Origin: Bifidobacterium primatium
GTDB lineage: Bacteria > Actinomycetota > Actinomycetes > Actinomycetales > Bifidobacteriaceae
Assembly (NCBI RefSeq): GCF_002802875.1
Contig: NZ_PEBI01000001.1
Span: 273,830 to 337,829, forward strand
Reading direction: 5' to 3'
DNA length: 64,000 nt
The position numbers and the translations under genes are program-made. This document shows, piece by piece, positions 1 through 11,059 of this stretch (its first letter is position 1; every line of letters starts with the position of its first letter). The notes beneath the pieces were generated by a model that saw nothing but the letters and a program-made list of their open reading frames with translations, did not search any database and was not told the DNA's origin.

Positions 1-1059
1 GACAGCGGCCGGAAGCGGGAGGAGGCCAAGACCAAGGCCGAGGAGGCGCACAAGACCATGGCGCAGGTGAGCGACGACTTCGACAAGGGGCTCAAGGCGA
101 AGCTCGCCGCCATGTCGTCGGCCGCATCGGACGCGTACAGGGAGACGGTCGAGGCGACCTCACGGCTGGAGACCATGTCGTCGGAACTTTCCGGGTCGGC
201 GGATTCCATCGCCGCCAGCATGGCAGACGCGCATACGGGCATCGCCGCCACGGCGAAATCCCTGCGCGCTTCGGCGAACAAGCTCAGCGACCTGCACGGC
301 AAAATCGCCAAGGCGCTGAACGGCGGCGACCTGAAGACCGTGCGCAGAATACTGGGCGACGACCCCGAGGCCCTGGCCGCGTCACTGGTCTCGCCGGTCG
401 GGCTCAACCGCAACGCGGTCTACAAGGCCGACAACTTCGGTTCGTCCATGGCGCCGATGTATACGACGCTGGGATTGTGGATGGGCGCGTTGCTGCTGTC
501 GCTGGCCATACTCGTGCAGGTGTCGGGCGAGCGCAAGGCCACGCTGGAGCGGCCGACGCCCGGCGAGATGCTCCTCGGCCGTTTCGGCATCTATGCGATT
601 CTGGCGCTGCTGCAAAGCACCGTCATGTGCCTGGGCGAGCTCGTGTATCTGCGCGTGCAGTGCGATAATCCGTGGCTGTTCATGCTGGGCGGCTGGACGG
701 CGTCGCTGACGTTCGCGTTCATCGTCTACACGATGGCGGCGGCGTTCGGCGCACCCGGCAAGGCGTTGTGCGTGCTCGTCATGGTGATGCAGATCACCGG
801 CGCGGGCGGTTCGTTCCCGGTCGCGGTGCTGCCGGACTTCTTCCAAGCGGTGCATCCGTTCCTGCCGGCCACGCACGCCATCGACATGTTCCGTGCCGCC
901 GCCTTCGGCGTCTACCGGAACGACTACTGGATTGCCATGGGCCGTCTGGCGGCGTTCATACTGCCGATGCTGGTGCTCGGCCTGGTGCTGCGCCGCCCGC
1001 TCATGCGGCTCACCGCCAAATCGGAGGCCAATCTCAGGCGCACCAAGGTGCTGGGATAG
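1..1059 (+). CDS. YhgE/Pip-like membrane protein, 3' part only
   Basis: The reading frame is open from base 1, so the true start lies upstream of the window. The first ~100 visible residues are an Ala/Lys/Ser-rich, probably coiled extracytoplasmic segment. About five hydrophobic segments follow (from residue ~150 of the visible part), ending in a basic tail. A long soluble region followed by a C-terminal membrane bundle is the arrangement of YhgE/Pip and ABC-2 type permeases. No ATPase is visible beside it. The gene ends convergently with the metB-like gene, with a long perfect hairpin between them. The family call is by architecture; the substrate is unknown. Confidence 0.7.
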   Translation, partial: DSGRKREEAKTKAEEAHKTMAQVSDDFDKGLKAKLAAMSSAASDAYRETVEATSRLETMSSELSGSADSIAASMADAHTGIAATAKSLRASANKLSDLHGKIAKALNGGDLKTVRRILGDDPEALAASLVSPVGLNRNAVYKADNFGSSMAPMYTTLGLWMGALLLSLAILVQVSGERKATLERPTPGEMLLGRFGIYAILALLQSTVMCLGELVYLRVQCDNPWLFMLGGWTASLTFAFIVYTMAAAFGAPGKALCVLVMVMQITGAGGSFPVAVLPDFFQAVHPFLPATHAIDMFRAAAFGVYRNDYWIAMGRLAAFILPMLVLGLVLRRPLMRLTAKSEANLRRTKVLG

Positions 1060-1119
1060 CGGCTGACGGCGCGACGCGACATAGGCGCATTCGGTTACTC
1101 ACCAAATCCGCCGCAATCT

Positions 1120-1192
1120 CGGTTGCTCACTGTTTTCCGCCATGAACCGACGCCACCATCGGCGTGTCGCGGCGGAAAACAGTGAGCAACCG
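1120..1192. repeat. Perfect 22-bp inverted repeat between convergent genes
   Basis: The arms at 1120-1141 and 1171-1192 are exact reverse complements. The 29-nt loop contains a smaller GC-rich palindrome. There is no T-run, but the position between two convergent stop codons suggests a bidirectional terminator or a palindromic repeat element. A degenerate copy of the left arm (TCGGTTACTCACC...) lies just upstream at about 1091-1112. Confidence 0.6.
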
Positions 1193-1214
1193 TGCGGGGA
1201 TGCACGATAGACCC

Positions 1215-2384
1215 CTACTTCGTGCGCTCGAGGGCCTGGTCGAGGTCGGCGATGAGGTCGTCGACGTTCTCGATGCCCACGGAAAGACGGATGAGGTTGT
1301 CGGGCACCTGCAGCGTGGTGCCGGCCACGGAGGCGTGGGTCATGGCGGCCGGGTGCTCGATCAGCGACTCCACGCCGCCCAGCGATTCGGCCAGCGTGAA
1401 GATCTCGGTGGATTCGGCGAACCTCAGCGCCGCGTCACGTCCTGCGGCGAGCTGCACGGAGACCACGCCGCCGAAGCCGCCGTGCATCTGACGGGCGGCG
1501 ATGTCGTGGCCCGGATGCGATTCGAGACCCGGGTACAGCACCTTCTCCACCTCGGGCAGGCCGACGAGGTGCTCGGCCACGGCGAGCGCGTTGGCGCTGT
1601 GGCGCTTCACGCGCAGTTCGAGGGTCTTCAGTCCTCGGGTCTGCAGCCAGGAGTCGAACGGGGCGGGCACGGCGCCGGCGGAGTTCTGCAGGAAGGCCAC
1701 GGCGTCGCGGGTCTCCTCGTCGTTGGTCACGATGGCGCCGCCGACCACGTCGGAGTGGCCGCCGATGTACTTCGTGGTGGAGTAGACCACGTGGTCGGCG
1801 CCGAGTTCGAGCGGATGCTGGAGCACCGGCGAGGCGAACGTGTTGTCGACGACCACCTTGGTGCCGTGCTCGTGGGCGAGCGCGGAGACGGCCTCCACAT
1901 CGGTGATGCGCAGCATCGGGTTCGACGGGGTCTCCACCCAGATGTAGGCGTAGTCGTTGGCGGCCAGCGCCTCCTTGACGGCGTCGACGTTCGAGATGTC
2001 GACCACGTCGAGGCCGACGCCCCACGGCACGAACACCTTGCTCAGCAGTCGGTAGGTGCCGCCGTACACGTCGTCGCCGAGCAGGATGCGGTCGCCGGGC
2101 TTCAGGGTGGAGCGCAGCAGCACGTCGATGGCGGCGAGGCCCGAGGAGAACGCGAGCGCGTACTTGCCGCCCTCGATGGCGGCGAGCTGGGTGTCGAACG
2201 AGTCGCGGGTCGGGTTGCCGGAGCGCGTGTAGTCGTAGCCCTGACGCAGGTTGCCGACGCCATCCTGCTTGTACGTGGACGTCAGGTACAGCGGCGGGAC
2301 GACGGCGCCGGTGGTGGCGTCGGGCTCCTGGCCGGCGTGGATGGCGCGGGTGGCGAGCTGGGTGGCGGTGAAGTCGATGGTCAT
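1215..2384 (-). CDS. metB: Cystathionine gamma-synthase / gamma-lyase family enzyme
   Basis: A PLP-dependent Cys/Met metabolism enzyme of 389 aa, the usual length. The PLP lysine lies in the motif STTKYIGGHSD, and the phosphate-binding segment FSSGLAA and the VVDNTFASP segment are present. Cystathionine gamma-synthases and gamma-lyases share this fold and are hard to separate by sequence. Its partner upstream at 2720-3748 looks like a cystathionine beta-synthase, so a gamma-lyase role (cystathionine to cysteine) is as plausible as the synthase role. The two genes are co-oriented but 335 bp apart, separated by repeat elements, so co-transcription is uncertain. Confidence 0.85.
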   Translation of the reverse strand: MTIDFTATQLATRAIHAGQEPDATTGAVVPPLYLTSTYKQDGVGNLRQGYDYTRSGNPTRDSFDTQLAAIEGGKYALAFSSGLAAIDVLLRSTLKPGDRILLGDDVYGGTYRLLSKVFVPWGVGLDVVDISNVDAVKEALAANDYAYIWVETPSNPMLRITDVEAVSALAHEHGTKVVVDNTFASPVLQHPLELGADHVVYSTTKYIGGHSDVVGGAIVTNDEETRDAVAFLQNSAGAVPAPFDSWLQTRGLKTLELRVKRHSANALAVAEHLVGLPEVEKVLYPGLESHPGHDIAARQMHGGFGGVVSVQLAAGRDAALRFAESTEIFTLAESLGGVESLIEHPAAMTHASVAGTTLQVPDNLIRLSVGIENVDDLIADLDQALERTK

Positions 2385-2472
2385 GGGGAATGTTTCCTTT
2401 ATATCTGTAGTTGCGGTTGGTTATCTATTTTGCTGTTTACGGTTTGCGTGATGTCAGCCAAGTGTGCCGGTC

Positions 2473-2587
2473 GGACGATGTCCATTCCGCGACACACTCA
2501 AGGCCGTTCGGCCGCCACTCCGGCGTCTGCTTGGCGAAGCCTAGCAGACACCTTCGTTAGCTTACGGTCGCGGAACAGACATCGTCC
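2473..2587. repeat. R2 palindromic element, copy 1 (reverse orientation)
   Basis: A 115-bp imperfect palindrome. The outer arms GGACGATGTC / GACATCGTCC enclose a core with CGACACACTCAAGGCCG and GCTTACGGTCGCGG. The core matches the R2 copies at 11060-11153 and 26974-27067 in the opposite orientation, while the outer arms are unrelated to theirs. Confidence 0.75.
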
Positions 2588-2605
2588 TCCCTAGGTCAGC
2601 TTCCC

Positions 2606-2654
2606 GGCTCCCCTCTTTGAGGGGAGCTGTCCGCGTAGCGGACTGAGGGGAGTC
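2606..2654. repeat. R1 two-hairpin repeat, copy 1
   Basis: Conserved GCTCCCCTC / GAGGGGAGC hairpin followed by a variable inner palindrome (GTCCGCGTAGCGGAC) and a closing CTGAGGGGAGT. It lies between the metB-like and cysteine/cystathionine synthase genes. Confidence 0.85.
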
Positions 2655-2719
2655 GGACACGTCTCAGCGGCTACATCGTTCATGGGATAACACGGCGGTC
2701 ATGCTCTGTTCCTTCACCG

Positions 2720-3748
<1,029 letters not shown>

Positions 3749-4305
3749 GTCTCATATCCCTTCGAAGTGCTGGGTTCCAAGTACTGCTTGCGTTCGTTGC
3801 GTTGCGTTCGTGGCCAGCCGCCGCCCCTTCGGCGCTGGTGCAATGCGGTACTGGAATGAGACGATACCGGATGCCGGTTTCCGTTCGGTTGTGATTTCCC
3901 GTGAATCCCGTGGTGTCGTTATAGATAAATCCGTTAGCCTGTTCGAGATTGCCGGATCCGTATGGTTTTTCGCCGTTTCCGTCGAAACCGTCCGTCAATC
4001 GGATATGACAGGACCGTGAGGATTTGCGTTTGGGATTCCAGGAAGAAGAATCGTCCTATTTCCAGTTATGCGTCACTGACCAGCGCCCGCACGATTCGCG
4101 CGACCAATGCGCGGATGCTTCGTGCCTCGGGGCGGCGGCTAGCGACAACAACAGGAAATGAACGTCATGGCTCAAACAGTAGCACACGCAAACGCGCCGG
4201 CGTGTCGAAACATCGTGTTCCGACCCCGCCGGCGCGGTTCGTCTGCTGTTTTTCGCCGTCTTTGCGTGGGACATGCACCAGATGGCCGGTGGTTGTCGGT
4301 ACCCG
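3749..4305. other. Intergenic region upstream of the CBS-like gene
   Basis: There is no convincing gene here. It holds the promoter region of the CBS-like gene, and the AT-richer stretch at ~3860-3960 probably contains the -10/-35 elements. It also has a GC-rich hairpin at 4193-4236. No known riboswitch was recognised. Confidence 0.5.
4193..4236. terminator. GC-rich hairpin, terminator-like
   Basis: Arms CGCGCCGGC (4193-4201) and GCCGGCGCG (4228-4236), with an inner GTCG/CGAC pair. A T-rich stretch follows at about 4250. It could end leftward transcription that has read through the hairpin array downstream of the lactose symporter gene. Confidence 0.4.
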
Positions 4306-4585
4306 ATGGACGGCAGCGCATTTTCCCGAAAAATCGCCGTCGTCCATGAAAAACCATCCGATTCTCATGGACGACGCCGCATTTTCGCCGATATGCGCCG
4401 CCGTCCATCGCAAATTCATGAATCGAAAATCATCATCGTTGGAATCATGCGGTTTTCAGGGAATCGAATTCCGAATCATGATGGACGACGATGCATTTTC
4501 GCGGTTTTTACATCGTCGTCCATCAACAGCGGCGGAATTCCCATGGACGACGATGCATTTGGACGGATTATGCGGCGCCGTCCGT
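4306..4585. repeat. R4 hairpin array 1, four units
   Basis: Four imperfect palindromes of 42-43 bp lie at 4306-4347, 4367-4408, 4481-4523 and 4543-4585. Each begins ATGGACG and the first three end CGTCCAT. A GCATTT motif sits at the left of each loop. Unit 3 has a perfect 13-bp stem, and unit 2 has a 16-bp stem with two mismatches. Some stem positions change on both sides between units (a T-A pair in unit 3 is C-G in unit 2). The array directly follows, and with unit 4 overlaps, the 3' end of the lactose symporter gene, so it would be transcribed in that gene's 3' UTR. Related units occur at 60464-60626. Confidence 0.8.
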
Positions 4586-6100
4586 CGATTCATCCTCGTT
4601 CGCGATCTCGCCGGACTCGAGCTTGGCTTCGAGTTCCTTGACGATTCGCGCGTGCATTTTTTCGTCGATCTTCACGGTGAAGACGAAGACGAGGAGGCTG
4701 GCAACGATGAGCGCGAGCGGCGTGTAGAAGGCGAACATCTTGAAGGTTCGGATGTTGGCGGCGGTCATGTCGGCGGCGGTGGCGGTGCCGACCATGCCGG
4801 CGGCCACGGCGATGAATCCGACGATGCCGTTGGAGAACGCTCCGGCGATCTTGTCGAGCATCGGGCGCACGGAGAGGGTCACGGCCTCGTTGCGTCGGCC
4901 CGTCTTGAGCTGGCCGTACTCGATGGAGTCGGTGAGCGAGAGGATGGCGGTCATCTGGATGAACGTGCCGGGGATGTAGAACAGCACGAGCGCGATGATG
5001 ACCATCGTGAGGTTCTGCGCGCCGATGATGAACATCACATAGCCGGCGATCATGAACACCATGCCGGCGATGTACAGGTAGCGTCGGGGGATGTAGCGGT
5101 TGAGGACCGGGTAGAGCGGCGCGGCGATGAGTCCGGTGATGATGGGGATGACGCCGGCGATGGAGAACGCGGCCGGCTGACCGAGCACGAACTTGAACAG
5201 GTAGAGCAGCACGCCGGTGGTGGCCACGTTGGCGATGGCATAGAGCAGGTAGCTCAGCGCCACCCACAGCAGCTGGTCGTTCTTGGCGAGTGCGGCGAAC
5301 GCCTGCAGCGGGCTGCCGTTCTTCTGGGCCTTGGAACGCAGGGCGCTTTCGTTCTCCTTGGTGCCGAACGCCACGGTGAGCGCGGTGATGATGCCGAGCA
5401 GGGCCACGATGATGCCGAAGGAGGTCCAGCCGGCCTGGCTTTCGGCATGGGAGCCGGTGAATACGTAGCTGAAATAGGTGACGATGGGGATGACGACGAC
5501 GGTGATGCCGTTGTAGCCGATGGAACCGGTGAACGAGCCGAGCGCGGTGTAGACGCTGCGTTCGTGCGAATCCTCGGAGAGGGCGGGAATCATGCCCCAG
5601 TAGGAGATGTCGCGCAGCGAGTAGAGCACGTCGAGCACGACGAATACGACGACGAACAGCACGATGAACCATGTCTCGCTCACGTTGACGAGACCGAACA
5701 GGCCCGTGTAGACGAGGGCGAGCAGCAGCGCGGAGACGCAGCCGCCGATGACCTGCCATGGGCGGAAGCGGCCGAACCGCGTGGTGGTGTTGTCGATGAG
5801 GTTGCCGAGCAGCGGGTCAAGGAAGATCTCGGCGATGCGGATGACGACGATGAGGCCGGTGATGATGCCGATGAGCCTGGCGGCGAGAGCCTTGTCGACG
5901 CCGGCGAACATAGTGCTGGTCACATAGACGACGAAGTAGGTGCTCAATACGTTGTAGAACGCGGCCTGGCCGAGGTTGCCGACCGCATAGCAGATGCGTC
6001 GGCCGATGACCCGCGCCTTGGATGGCGTCGACGTTGGTTGCGCGGGCTTGGATTGTTCAGGCTTGGGTTGATTCGTTTGCGGTTGGGTTGCCTGTTCCAT
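4568..6100 (-). CDS. lacS: Lactose/galactoside:cation symporter, GPH (MelB-type) family
   Basis: A 510-aa protein with about 12 hydrophobic segments. It has an N-terminal Gln/Pro-rich cytoplasmic tail (~35 residues) and an acidic C-terminal tail. The first helix (SYNLGQAAFYN-like, here GNLGQAAFYNVLS), DPLLGNLID and RDISYWGMIP motifs are typical of glycoside-pentoside-hexuronide symporters. No IIA-like domain is fused at the C-terminus, unlike LacS of streptococci. The gene diverges from the beta-galactosidase gene, sharing a 408-bp intergenic region with palindromes, so it most likely imports lactose or beta-galactosides for that enzyme. Confidence 0.85.
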   Translation of the reverse strand: MEQATQPQTNQPKPEQSKPAQPTSTPSKARVIGRRICYAVGNLGQAAFYNVLSTYFVVYVTSTMFAGVDKALAARLIGIITGLIVVIRIAEIFLDPLLGNLIDNTTTRFGRFRPWQVIGGCVSALLLALVYTGLFGLVNVSETWFIVLFVVVFVVLDVLYSLRDISYWGMIPALSEDSHERSVYTALGSFTGSIGYNGITVVVIPIVTYFSYVFTGSHAESQAGWTSFGIIVALLGIITALTVAFGTKENESALRSKAQKNGSPLQAFAALAKNDQLLWVALSYLLYAIANVATTGVLLYLFKFVLGQPAAFSIAGVIPIITGLIAAPLYPVLNRYIPRRYLYIAGMVFMIAGYVMFIIGAQNLTMVIIALVLFYIPGTFIQMTAILSLTDSIEYGQLKTGRRNEAVTLSVRPMLDKIAGAFSNGIVGFIAVAAGMVGTATAADMTAANIRTFKMFAFYTPLALIVASLLVFVFTVKIDEKMHARIVKELEAKLESGEIANEDESTDGAA

Positions 6101-6203
6101 GATTGCTCTTTTCGTTGGATGTCATGGCGAGAACGTCATGCTGCATGATGCGGGGATTGCGCTGCTTTGAGGTCAGTCATTGACCTGACAGTCATGAAGT
6201 GTA

Positions 6204-6220
6204 TTTCATTACCAATGAAA
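6204..6220. promoter_or_regulatory. 7-3-7 inverted repeat in the lacS-lacZ intergenic region
   Basis: TTTCATT-ACC-AATGAAA is a perfect inverted repeat 104 bp upstream of the symporter start. A second TTCATTACC lies 22 bp further right. It differs from the TTAGTAAA operators of the locus, so another regulator could be involved. Confidence 0.4.
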
Positions 6221-6416
6221 AGTAAAATTCATTACCTATTTCAGTAAATTTCGGCGTGTCGAAAACAGATGCCCGAGATTGCATACACTGCCATAAATAT
6301 CAATAATTTCAACGTTTTTAAATACGAAGGCTTCTCAATACAGGGGCCAACAATATCCACAGCCGTTAATTATCAACATCATCCAGTTGCAGTTTTCAGC
6401 AGTTCACGCTACTCTT

Positions 6417-6436
6417 TTAGTAAAGAGATTTACTAA
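6417..6436. promoter_or_regulatory. Probable LacI operator upstream of lacZ
   Basis: Perfect inverted repeat of TTAGTAAA and TTTACTAA separated by 4 bp (GAGA). The same half-sites occur upstream of the lacI-type gene at 10892-10916, which points to this regulator binding both. Confidence 0.75.
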
Positions 6437-6508
6437 CTCTTATCAATTGCATTACTTAATGCGATTATCATTGGCAATGACGCGATGAGCATCAGGAAGG
6501 CGACAATC

Positions 6509-9500
6509 ATGAGCACCACGGAATCCACCACCCAGACCGGCGATGATCTGCAGCAACGCATCGTCATTAATCAGGCCACGGAGGCGTCGGCCGCATGGCT
6601 TACCGACCCGCAGGTGTTTGCGGTCAACCGCATGACCGCCCACTCCGACCATCGCTTCTTCGACCACAGGCCTGTGCCAAATGAATCCGAAACGCTGAAG
6701 CAGAGCCTTGACGGCGAATGGCGTGTGAACGTCATCGACACCGCGACGACGCCGTTCGACGTCTCAGGCTCCCCCGACTTCGCAGCCGCCGATTTCGGCA
6801 ACACCGACAGTAACGACGCCGCCTTCGGCGCCATCGCAGTGCCGGGCCATCTGGAGACGGCCGGATATCTGCCGCCGAAGTACGTGAACATCCAGTACCC
6901 GTGGGACGGACATGAGCACCCTACGGCCCCCGACATCCCGGAACACAACCATGTGGCGCTGTATCGCCGTGAATTCACGGCCGGCCCCGAGGTCTCCGCG
7001 GCGATTCGCGGACGTCGCACGGTGACGCTGACGTTCCAGGGCGCGCAGACCGCAATCTACGTGTGGCTGAACGGCACGTTCGTCGGCTATGCCGAGGATT
7101 CGTTCACCCCCAGCGAGTTCGATGTCTCCGATGCGATTCAAGAAGGGCACAACGTGCTGGCGGTGGCCTGCTACGAATATGCGAGCGCCAGCTGGCTGGA
7201 GGACCAGGATTTCTGGCGTCTGCACGGCCTGTTCCGCAGCGTGGGACTTACGGCCTGGCCTGAGGCCCATGTGACCGATCTGCGTGCCGTGGCCGATTAC
7301 GACCATACGACGAAAACGGGCTCGATCGACGTCATCGCACGAATCGACAACGCCACGGCGGTCGACGCCGGCATCGTCGAAATCGTCGACGACAACACCG
7401 GCATCGTCTGGAGCCGCGAATTCAGCGCCGACGACATCGTCGACGGCGCGCTGCATATCAAGGACGGCGTGGGCGAGGTCGCACCGTGGAGCGCCGAGGA
7501 CCCGAAGCTGTATACGCTCACCGTCACGTTGAACGGCCCGTTGAACAATACTGTCGACGACGTCATCGAGGTGTCGCGGACCCGCATCGGCTTCCGCCGG
7601 TTCGCCATCGACGGCGGCATCATGAAGCTCAACGGCAAGCGCATCGTGTTCAAGGGCGTGGACCGTCACGAGTTCGACGCCCGTCGCGGCCGTGCCGTCA
7701 CCGAGGAGGACATGCTGTGGGACATCCGCTTCCTCAAGCGGCATAATCTCAACGCCGTACGCACGTCGCACTATCCGAATCAGAGCCGCTGGTACGAGCT
7801 GTGCGACGAATACGGCATCTATCTCATCGATGAGACGAACATCGAGACGCATGGCACCTGGTCCGCCCCCGGCGATCAGGTGACGCCCGAGACCAATATT
7901 CCGGGGAACAGGCCCGAGTGGGAGGGTGCGTGCCTCGACCGCGTGAATTCGATGACGTGCCGTGACTTCAACCATCCGAGCGTGGTCATCTGGTCGTTGG
8001 GCAACGAATCGTATGCCGGCGAGGTGTTCCAGGCCATGCACGACCTGGTGCATGAACTCGACGGGGTGCGACCGGTGCATTACGAGGGCGTGTATTGGAA
8101 CCGCGGTTTCGATGCCGCCTCCGACATCGAAAGCCGTATGTACGCCAAGCCGGCCGAAATCGAGGAGTATCTTACGAACGACCCGAAGAAGCCGTATATC
8201 TCCTGCGAATACATGCATGCGATGGGCAATTCCGTCGGCGGCATGCAGCTGTATACGGCGTTGGAACGCTATCCGCACTATCAGGGCGGATTCATCTGGG
8301 ACTACATCGACCAGGCACTGTGGCAGCGGCTCGGCGACGGCACGGAGCGGCTCACCTACGGCGGCGACTGGGACGACCGGCCGCACGACTATGAGTTCTC
8401 CGGCGACGGCATCGTGTTCGCCGACCGCACCGTCTCCCCCAAGGCGCAGGAGGTCAAGCAGCTGTATGCGAACGTGAAGATCGGGCCGGATGATTCGGGC
8501 GTGACGCTCACGAACGGGAACCTGTTCATCGACACCTCCGGTTACGTGTTCACGGCCCGTCTGCTGGTGGATGGCGTCGAGCAATGGAGTGCCGACTATG
8601 ATTTCACCGTGCTTCCCGGCGAGACCTGCCGATTCGATATTGCGTTCCCCGATGCCTCCGATTATGCCGATGCGGCCGGTGGCAGCGTGGAGGTGACGTA
8701 TGAGGTCGACCAGCGGCTGCGTCATGCGACCGCGTGGGCCAAGGCCGGCTACGAGCTGACGTTCGGCCAGCATACAGTGACCGTGGAGCCGGCCGCGGCA
8801 ACGGATGACGGAGCGACTGATGAGTTGCGTTCCGGCGATGTGGAGATCGTCGACGGCCGTTGGAACCTTGGCATTCATGGCAGCGGCACGATGTACGGCA
8901 ATGATTTCGAGGTGCTGCTCTCCCGTACGCAGGGCGGCATGGTGTCGTTGCGCCGGGACGGCCGCGAGATGGTCATCCGCCGGCCGGACATCGTCACGTT
9001 CCGTCCGTTGACAGACAACGACCGCGGCAACGGCAGCGGATTCGACCGCGCGCAGTGGTTCGGCGCGGGGCGTTACGCCCGCGTGGCCGATACGAGGTTC
9101 GAGACGTCGGAGCATGGCATCGCCGCCGAATACGCATACGAACTGGCGGAGCCGAACCGCACCCGCGTGACCGTGCGCTATGAGGTGGACGCCACCGGCC
9201 GCGTGCATCTGACCGCCTCCTACCCCGGCGGCGTGGATGCACCGACCCTGCCGGCGTTCGGCCTGGAGTGGATGCTGCCCGCACAGTATGCGAATCTTCG
9301 GTTCTATGGCCTCGGGCCCGATGAAACGTATCTCGACCGCAAGGCCGGCGGCAAGCTGGGTGTCTATGAGACCACGGCGGCCGGGTCCATGGCACCGTAT
9401 CTGGTGCCGCAGGAGACCGGCAACCATGAGGACGTGCGTTGGTTGGAGGTCACCGACGAGCATGGCCATGGCATGAGGGTGAGCCGCGCGAGCGCCGACA

Positions 9501-9715
9501 CGTTCTGTGTCAGTCTGCTCCCCTACTCCACGCTGATGCTCGAGGAGGCGCGCCATCAGGACGAACTGCCCGCACCGCGTCACACGTTCCTACGGCTGCT
9601 CGCCGCCCAGATGGGCGTCGGCGGCGACGACTCATGGGGCGCGCCCGTGCACCAGCAGTTCCAGCTCGACGCCGCCAAGCCGCTCACACTCGATGTGACC
9701 ATCGAGTTGCTGTAG
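6509..9715 (+). CDS. lacZ: Beta-galactosidase, glycoside hydrolase family 2
   Basis: A 1068-aa cytoplasmic enzyme (no signal peptide), close to the length of E. coli LacZ. The acid/base glutamate is in WSLGNES (Glu ~500) and the nucleophile in ISCEYMHAMGNS (Glu ~567). The N-terminal sugar-binding domain carries the YAEDSFTPSEFD segment. The ATG at 6509 is chosen because AGGAAGG at 6494-6500 sits 8 bp before it. An in-frame ATG at 6485 would place that Shine-Dalgarno inside the gene. It hydrolyses lactose taken up by the divergent symporter and is probably repressed through the operator at 6417-6436. Confidence 0.96.
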   Translation: MSTTESTTQTGDDLQQRIVINQATEASAAWLTDPQVFAVNRMTAHSDHRFFDHRPVPNESETLKQSLDGEWRVNVIDTATTPFDVSGSPDFAAADFGNTDSNDAAFGAIAVPGHLETAGYLPPKYVNIQYPWDGHEHPTAPDIPEHNHVALYRREFTAGPEVSAAIRGRRTVTLTFQGAQTAIYVWLNGTFVGYAEDSFTPSEFDVSDAIQEGHNVLAVACYEYASASWLEDQDFWRLHGLFRSVGLTAWPEAHVTDLRAVADYDHTTKTGSIDVIARIDNATAVDAGIVEIVDDNTGIVWSREFSADDIVDGALHIKDGVGEVAPWSAEDPKLYTLTVTLNGPLNNTVDDVIEVSRTRIGFRRFAIDGGIMKLNGKRIVFKGVDRHEFDARRGRAVTEEDMLWDIRFLKRHNLNAVRTSHYPNQSRWYELCDEYGIYLIDETNIETHGTWSAPGDQVTPETNIPGNRPEWEGACLDRVNSMTCRDFNHPSVVIWSLGNESYAGEVFQAMHDLVHELDGVRPVHYEGVYWNRGFDAASDIESRMYAKPAEIEEYLTNDPKKPYISCEYMHAMGNSVGGMQLYTALERYPHYQGGFIWDYIDQALWQRLGDGTERLTYGGDWDDRPHDYEFSGDGIVFADRTVSPKAQEVKQLYANVKIGPDDSGVTLTNGNLFIDTSGYVFTARLLVDGVEQWSADYDFTVLPGETCRFDIAFPDASDYADAAGGSVEVTYEVDQRLRHATAWAKAGYELTFGQHTVTVEPAAATDDGATDELRSGDVEIVDGRWNLGIHGSGTMYGNDFEVLLSRTQGGMVSLRRDGREMVIRRPDIVTFRPLTDNDRGNGSGFDRAQWFGAGRYARVADTRFETSEHGIAAEYAYELAEPNRTRVTVRYEVDATGRVHLTASYPGGVDAPTLPAFGLEWMLPAQYANLRFYGLGPDETYLDRKAGGKLGVYETTAAGSMAPYLVPQETGNHEDVRWLEVTDEHGHGMRVSRASADTFCVSLLPYSTLMLEEARHQDELPAPRHTFLRLLAAQMGVGGDDSWGAPVHQQFQLDAAKPLTLDVTIELL

Positions 9716-9723
9716 CACCCCCT

Positions 9724-9777
9724 GGCTCCCCTCATGATTGAGGGGAGCTGGCCGCCGTAGGCGGTCTGAGGGGAGTT
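9724..9777. repeat. R1 two-hairpin repeat, copy 2
   Basis: GGCTCCCCTC/GAGGGGAGC hairpin, variable inner palindrome GCCGCC-GTA-GGCGGT, closing CTGAGGGGAGT. It lies just after the lacZ stop. Confidence 0.85.
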
Positions 9778-9802
9778 GAACGCTCGTCCCCGTAGCCCGC
9801 CC

Positions 9803-9849
9803 CTCCCCTCAGTCGGCTACGCCAACGGCTCCCCTCAACGAGGGGAGCC
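9803..9849. repeat. R1 two-hairpin repeat, copy 3 (reverse orientation)
   Basis: The CTCCCCTCAGTC start and GGCTCCCCTC-AAC-GAGGGGAGCC end place it in the R1 family, head to head with copy 2. It separates the convergent lacZ and lacI-type genes and could act as a bidirectional terminator. Confidence 0.8.
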
Positions 9850-9857
9850 GAGCACGC

Positions 9858-10874
<1,017 letters not shown>

Positions 10875-10891
10875 TCAGCTCCAATACACAT

Positions 10892-10916
10892 CGTTTAGTA
10901 AACAATTTACTAAACG
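10892..10916. promoter_or_regulatory. Probable LacI operator upstream of lacI (autoregulatory)
   Basis: Arms CGTTTAGTAAA and TTTACTAAACG are separated by 3 bp (CAA). It shares the TTAGTAAA/TTTACTAA half-sites with 6417-6436, but the spacer is 3 rather than 4 bp. Confidence 0.75.
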
Positions 10917-10953
10917 AGTATAACGCACGGAAGCGCACATAGCGAGGTCATTC

Positions 10954-11007
10954 AACTCCCCTCAGACCGCCTACGGCGGCCAGCTCCCCTCAATCATGAG
11001 GGGAGCC
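10954..11007. repeat. R1 two-hairpin repeat, copy 4 (reverse orientation)
   Basis: Starts AACTCCCCTCAG, inner palindrome ACCGCC-TAC-GGCGGC, ends GCTCCCCTC-AATCAT-GAGGGGAGC. Confidence 0.85.
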
Positions 11008-11059
11008 GAAAAGTCTTCGTGAAGGATGGCATGCGTCTCGCGATCGCACCCTAACGAGA

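Noticed and set aside
4306-4585. CRISPR array
   Set aside because: The units are self-palindromic, differ from each other, and are separated by unequal spacers (19-72 bp); no cas gene is present.
4273-4641. Small proteins starting MDD-AF encoded by the R4 units
   Set aside because: The similar peptides appear on both strands only because the units are palindromic; no ribosome sites and no stable frame.
3962-6148. Long plus-strand open frame opposite the lactose symporter gene
   Set aside because: It is antisense to a clear membrane transporter gene, has biased Asp/Glu/Gly/His composition and no recognisable domain; long antisense frames are expected at this GC content.
6485-6508. Upstream ATG for lacZ at 6485
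   Set aside because: The Shine-Dalgarno AGGAAGG lies after this ATG and fits the ATG at 6509.
6764-9583. 939-aa minus-strand frame opposite lacZ
   Set aside because: A shadow of the beta-galactosidase gene, which has all its catalytic motifs on the plus strand.
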